A stretch of DNA of 5,409 nt, taken from assembly GCA_030587435.1 (NCBI GenBank), contig JAUQZC010000115.1, positions 1 through 5,409 on the forward strand, in the 5' to 3' direction. Position 1 is the stretch's first letter. Every line of letters starts with the position of its first letter. The DNA comes from Candidatus Baldrarchaeota archaeon. GTDB taxonomy: Archaea > Asgardarchaeota > Baldrarchaeia > Baldrarchaeales > DXJG01. The notes below the pieces were generated by a model. It was not told where the DNA came from, did not search any database, and was given only the letters and a program-made list of their open reading frames with translations. This document shows, piece after piece, positions 5,293 to 5,409 of this stretch. Both the position numbers and the translations under genes were made by a program.

Positions 5293-5385
5293 GTGCGGGC
5301 ATTCCAGAAAAACCAGCTACACAGCACCAAGCAAGAAAAAAATAGAACGCTCCAAGACCCAGCGAAAACACTAAGCAACAGATGA
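5293..5385 (+). CDS. Possible 30-codon ORF with GTG start (unrecognised)
   Basis: GTG at 5293 to TGA at 5383-5385, product hydrophilic and rich in K, Q, R and N with no Cys, no membrane segment and no family I recognise. The only support is the GAGGTGAT site upstream, whose 11-base spacing is long. The frame that site serves best (ATG 5285) stops at once; past its TAG that frame stays open for 26 codons to a TAA and is also basic. Most likely this is decayed sequence rather than a working gene. Confidence 0.15.
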   Translation: MRAFQKNQLHSTKQEKNRTLQDPAKTLSNR

Positions 5386-5409
5386 CCCAGCAGACATAAA
5401 AAACATCCA

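Noticed and set aside
5115..5378. 87-codon minus-strand frame with a hydrophobic, Cys- and aromatic-rich product
   Set aside because: TTG start without a good ribosome binding site. The plus strand across the same bases carries a transposase-like tail and a strong ribosome binding site, so this frame is most simply their shadow. The irregular hydrophobicity is what antisense reading of Lys/Arg/Asn-rich sequence gives.

Overview
The window looks archaeal, most likely from a thermophilic member of the Thermoproteota (Crenarchaeota) or a close relative. The grounds are moderate A+T content, heavy use of AGA/AGG and ATA codons, a TTTAAATA-type TATA box, strong GGAGGTGA-type ribosome binding sites paired with TTG starts, and a transposase of the kind common in archaeal IS4/ISH3-type elements. 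This is a judgement from style and family; no marker gene is present to fix the lineage.

Three substantial genes lie on the minus strand. At the left edge (1-465) is the 5' part of a gene that runs out of the window. It encodes a protein with a soluble beta-rich, OB-fold-like domain followed by a two-helix membrane hairpin. It starts with TTG directly after an in-frame stop codon and has its own TATA box and Shine-Dalgarno site. A 409-base gap (466-874) carries that promoter and perhaps a small plus-strand transcription unit. The centre (875-3736) is one large gene for a 953-residue STAND-type P-loop NTPase of NLR-like architecture: nucleotide-binding domain, winged helix with a 'TMHREVRE' segment resembling the MHD motif, then a long C-terminal array of TPR-like repeats with an exact 49-residue period. 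To its right (3870-5000) is an apparently intact DDE transposase with a complete IS4-type YREK signature.

The transposase start region is the most structured piece of DNA here. A perfect inverted repeat puts the TTG start codon inside a predicted RNA stem and the ribosome binding site inside its loop, where a second short helix could cover it. This looks like translational self-restraint of a transposon. Beyond it (5100-5409) the plus strand holds debris: a 43-codon open stretch resembling the C-terminus of another transposase, and an orphan, near-perfect ribosome binding site followed by ATG-AAA-TAG.

Functionally, the STAND NTPase is built like a signal-sensing switch (TPR sensor, ATP-dependent oligomerisation) but has no effector domain at its N-terminus, so it would need a partner. 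The neighbouring membrane protein, in the same orientation, is a candidate partner, but the 409-base gap and separate promoter make this an inference only. The mobile elements around it fit an accessory, defence-island-like region. No CRISPR array, tRNA or rRNA was seen.
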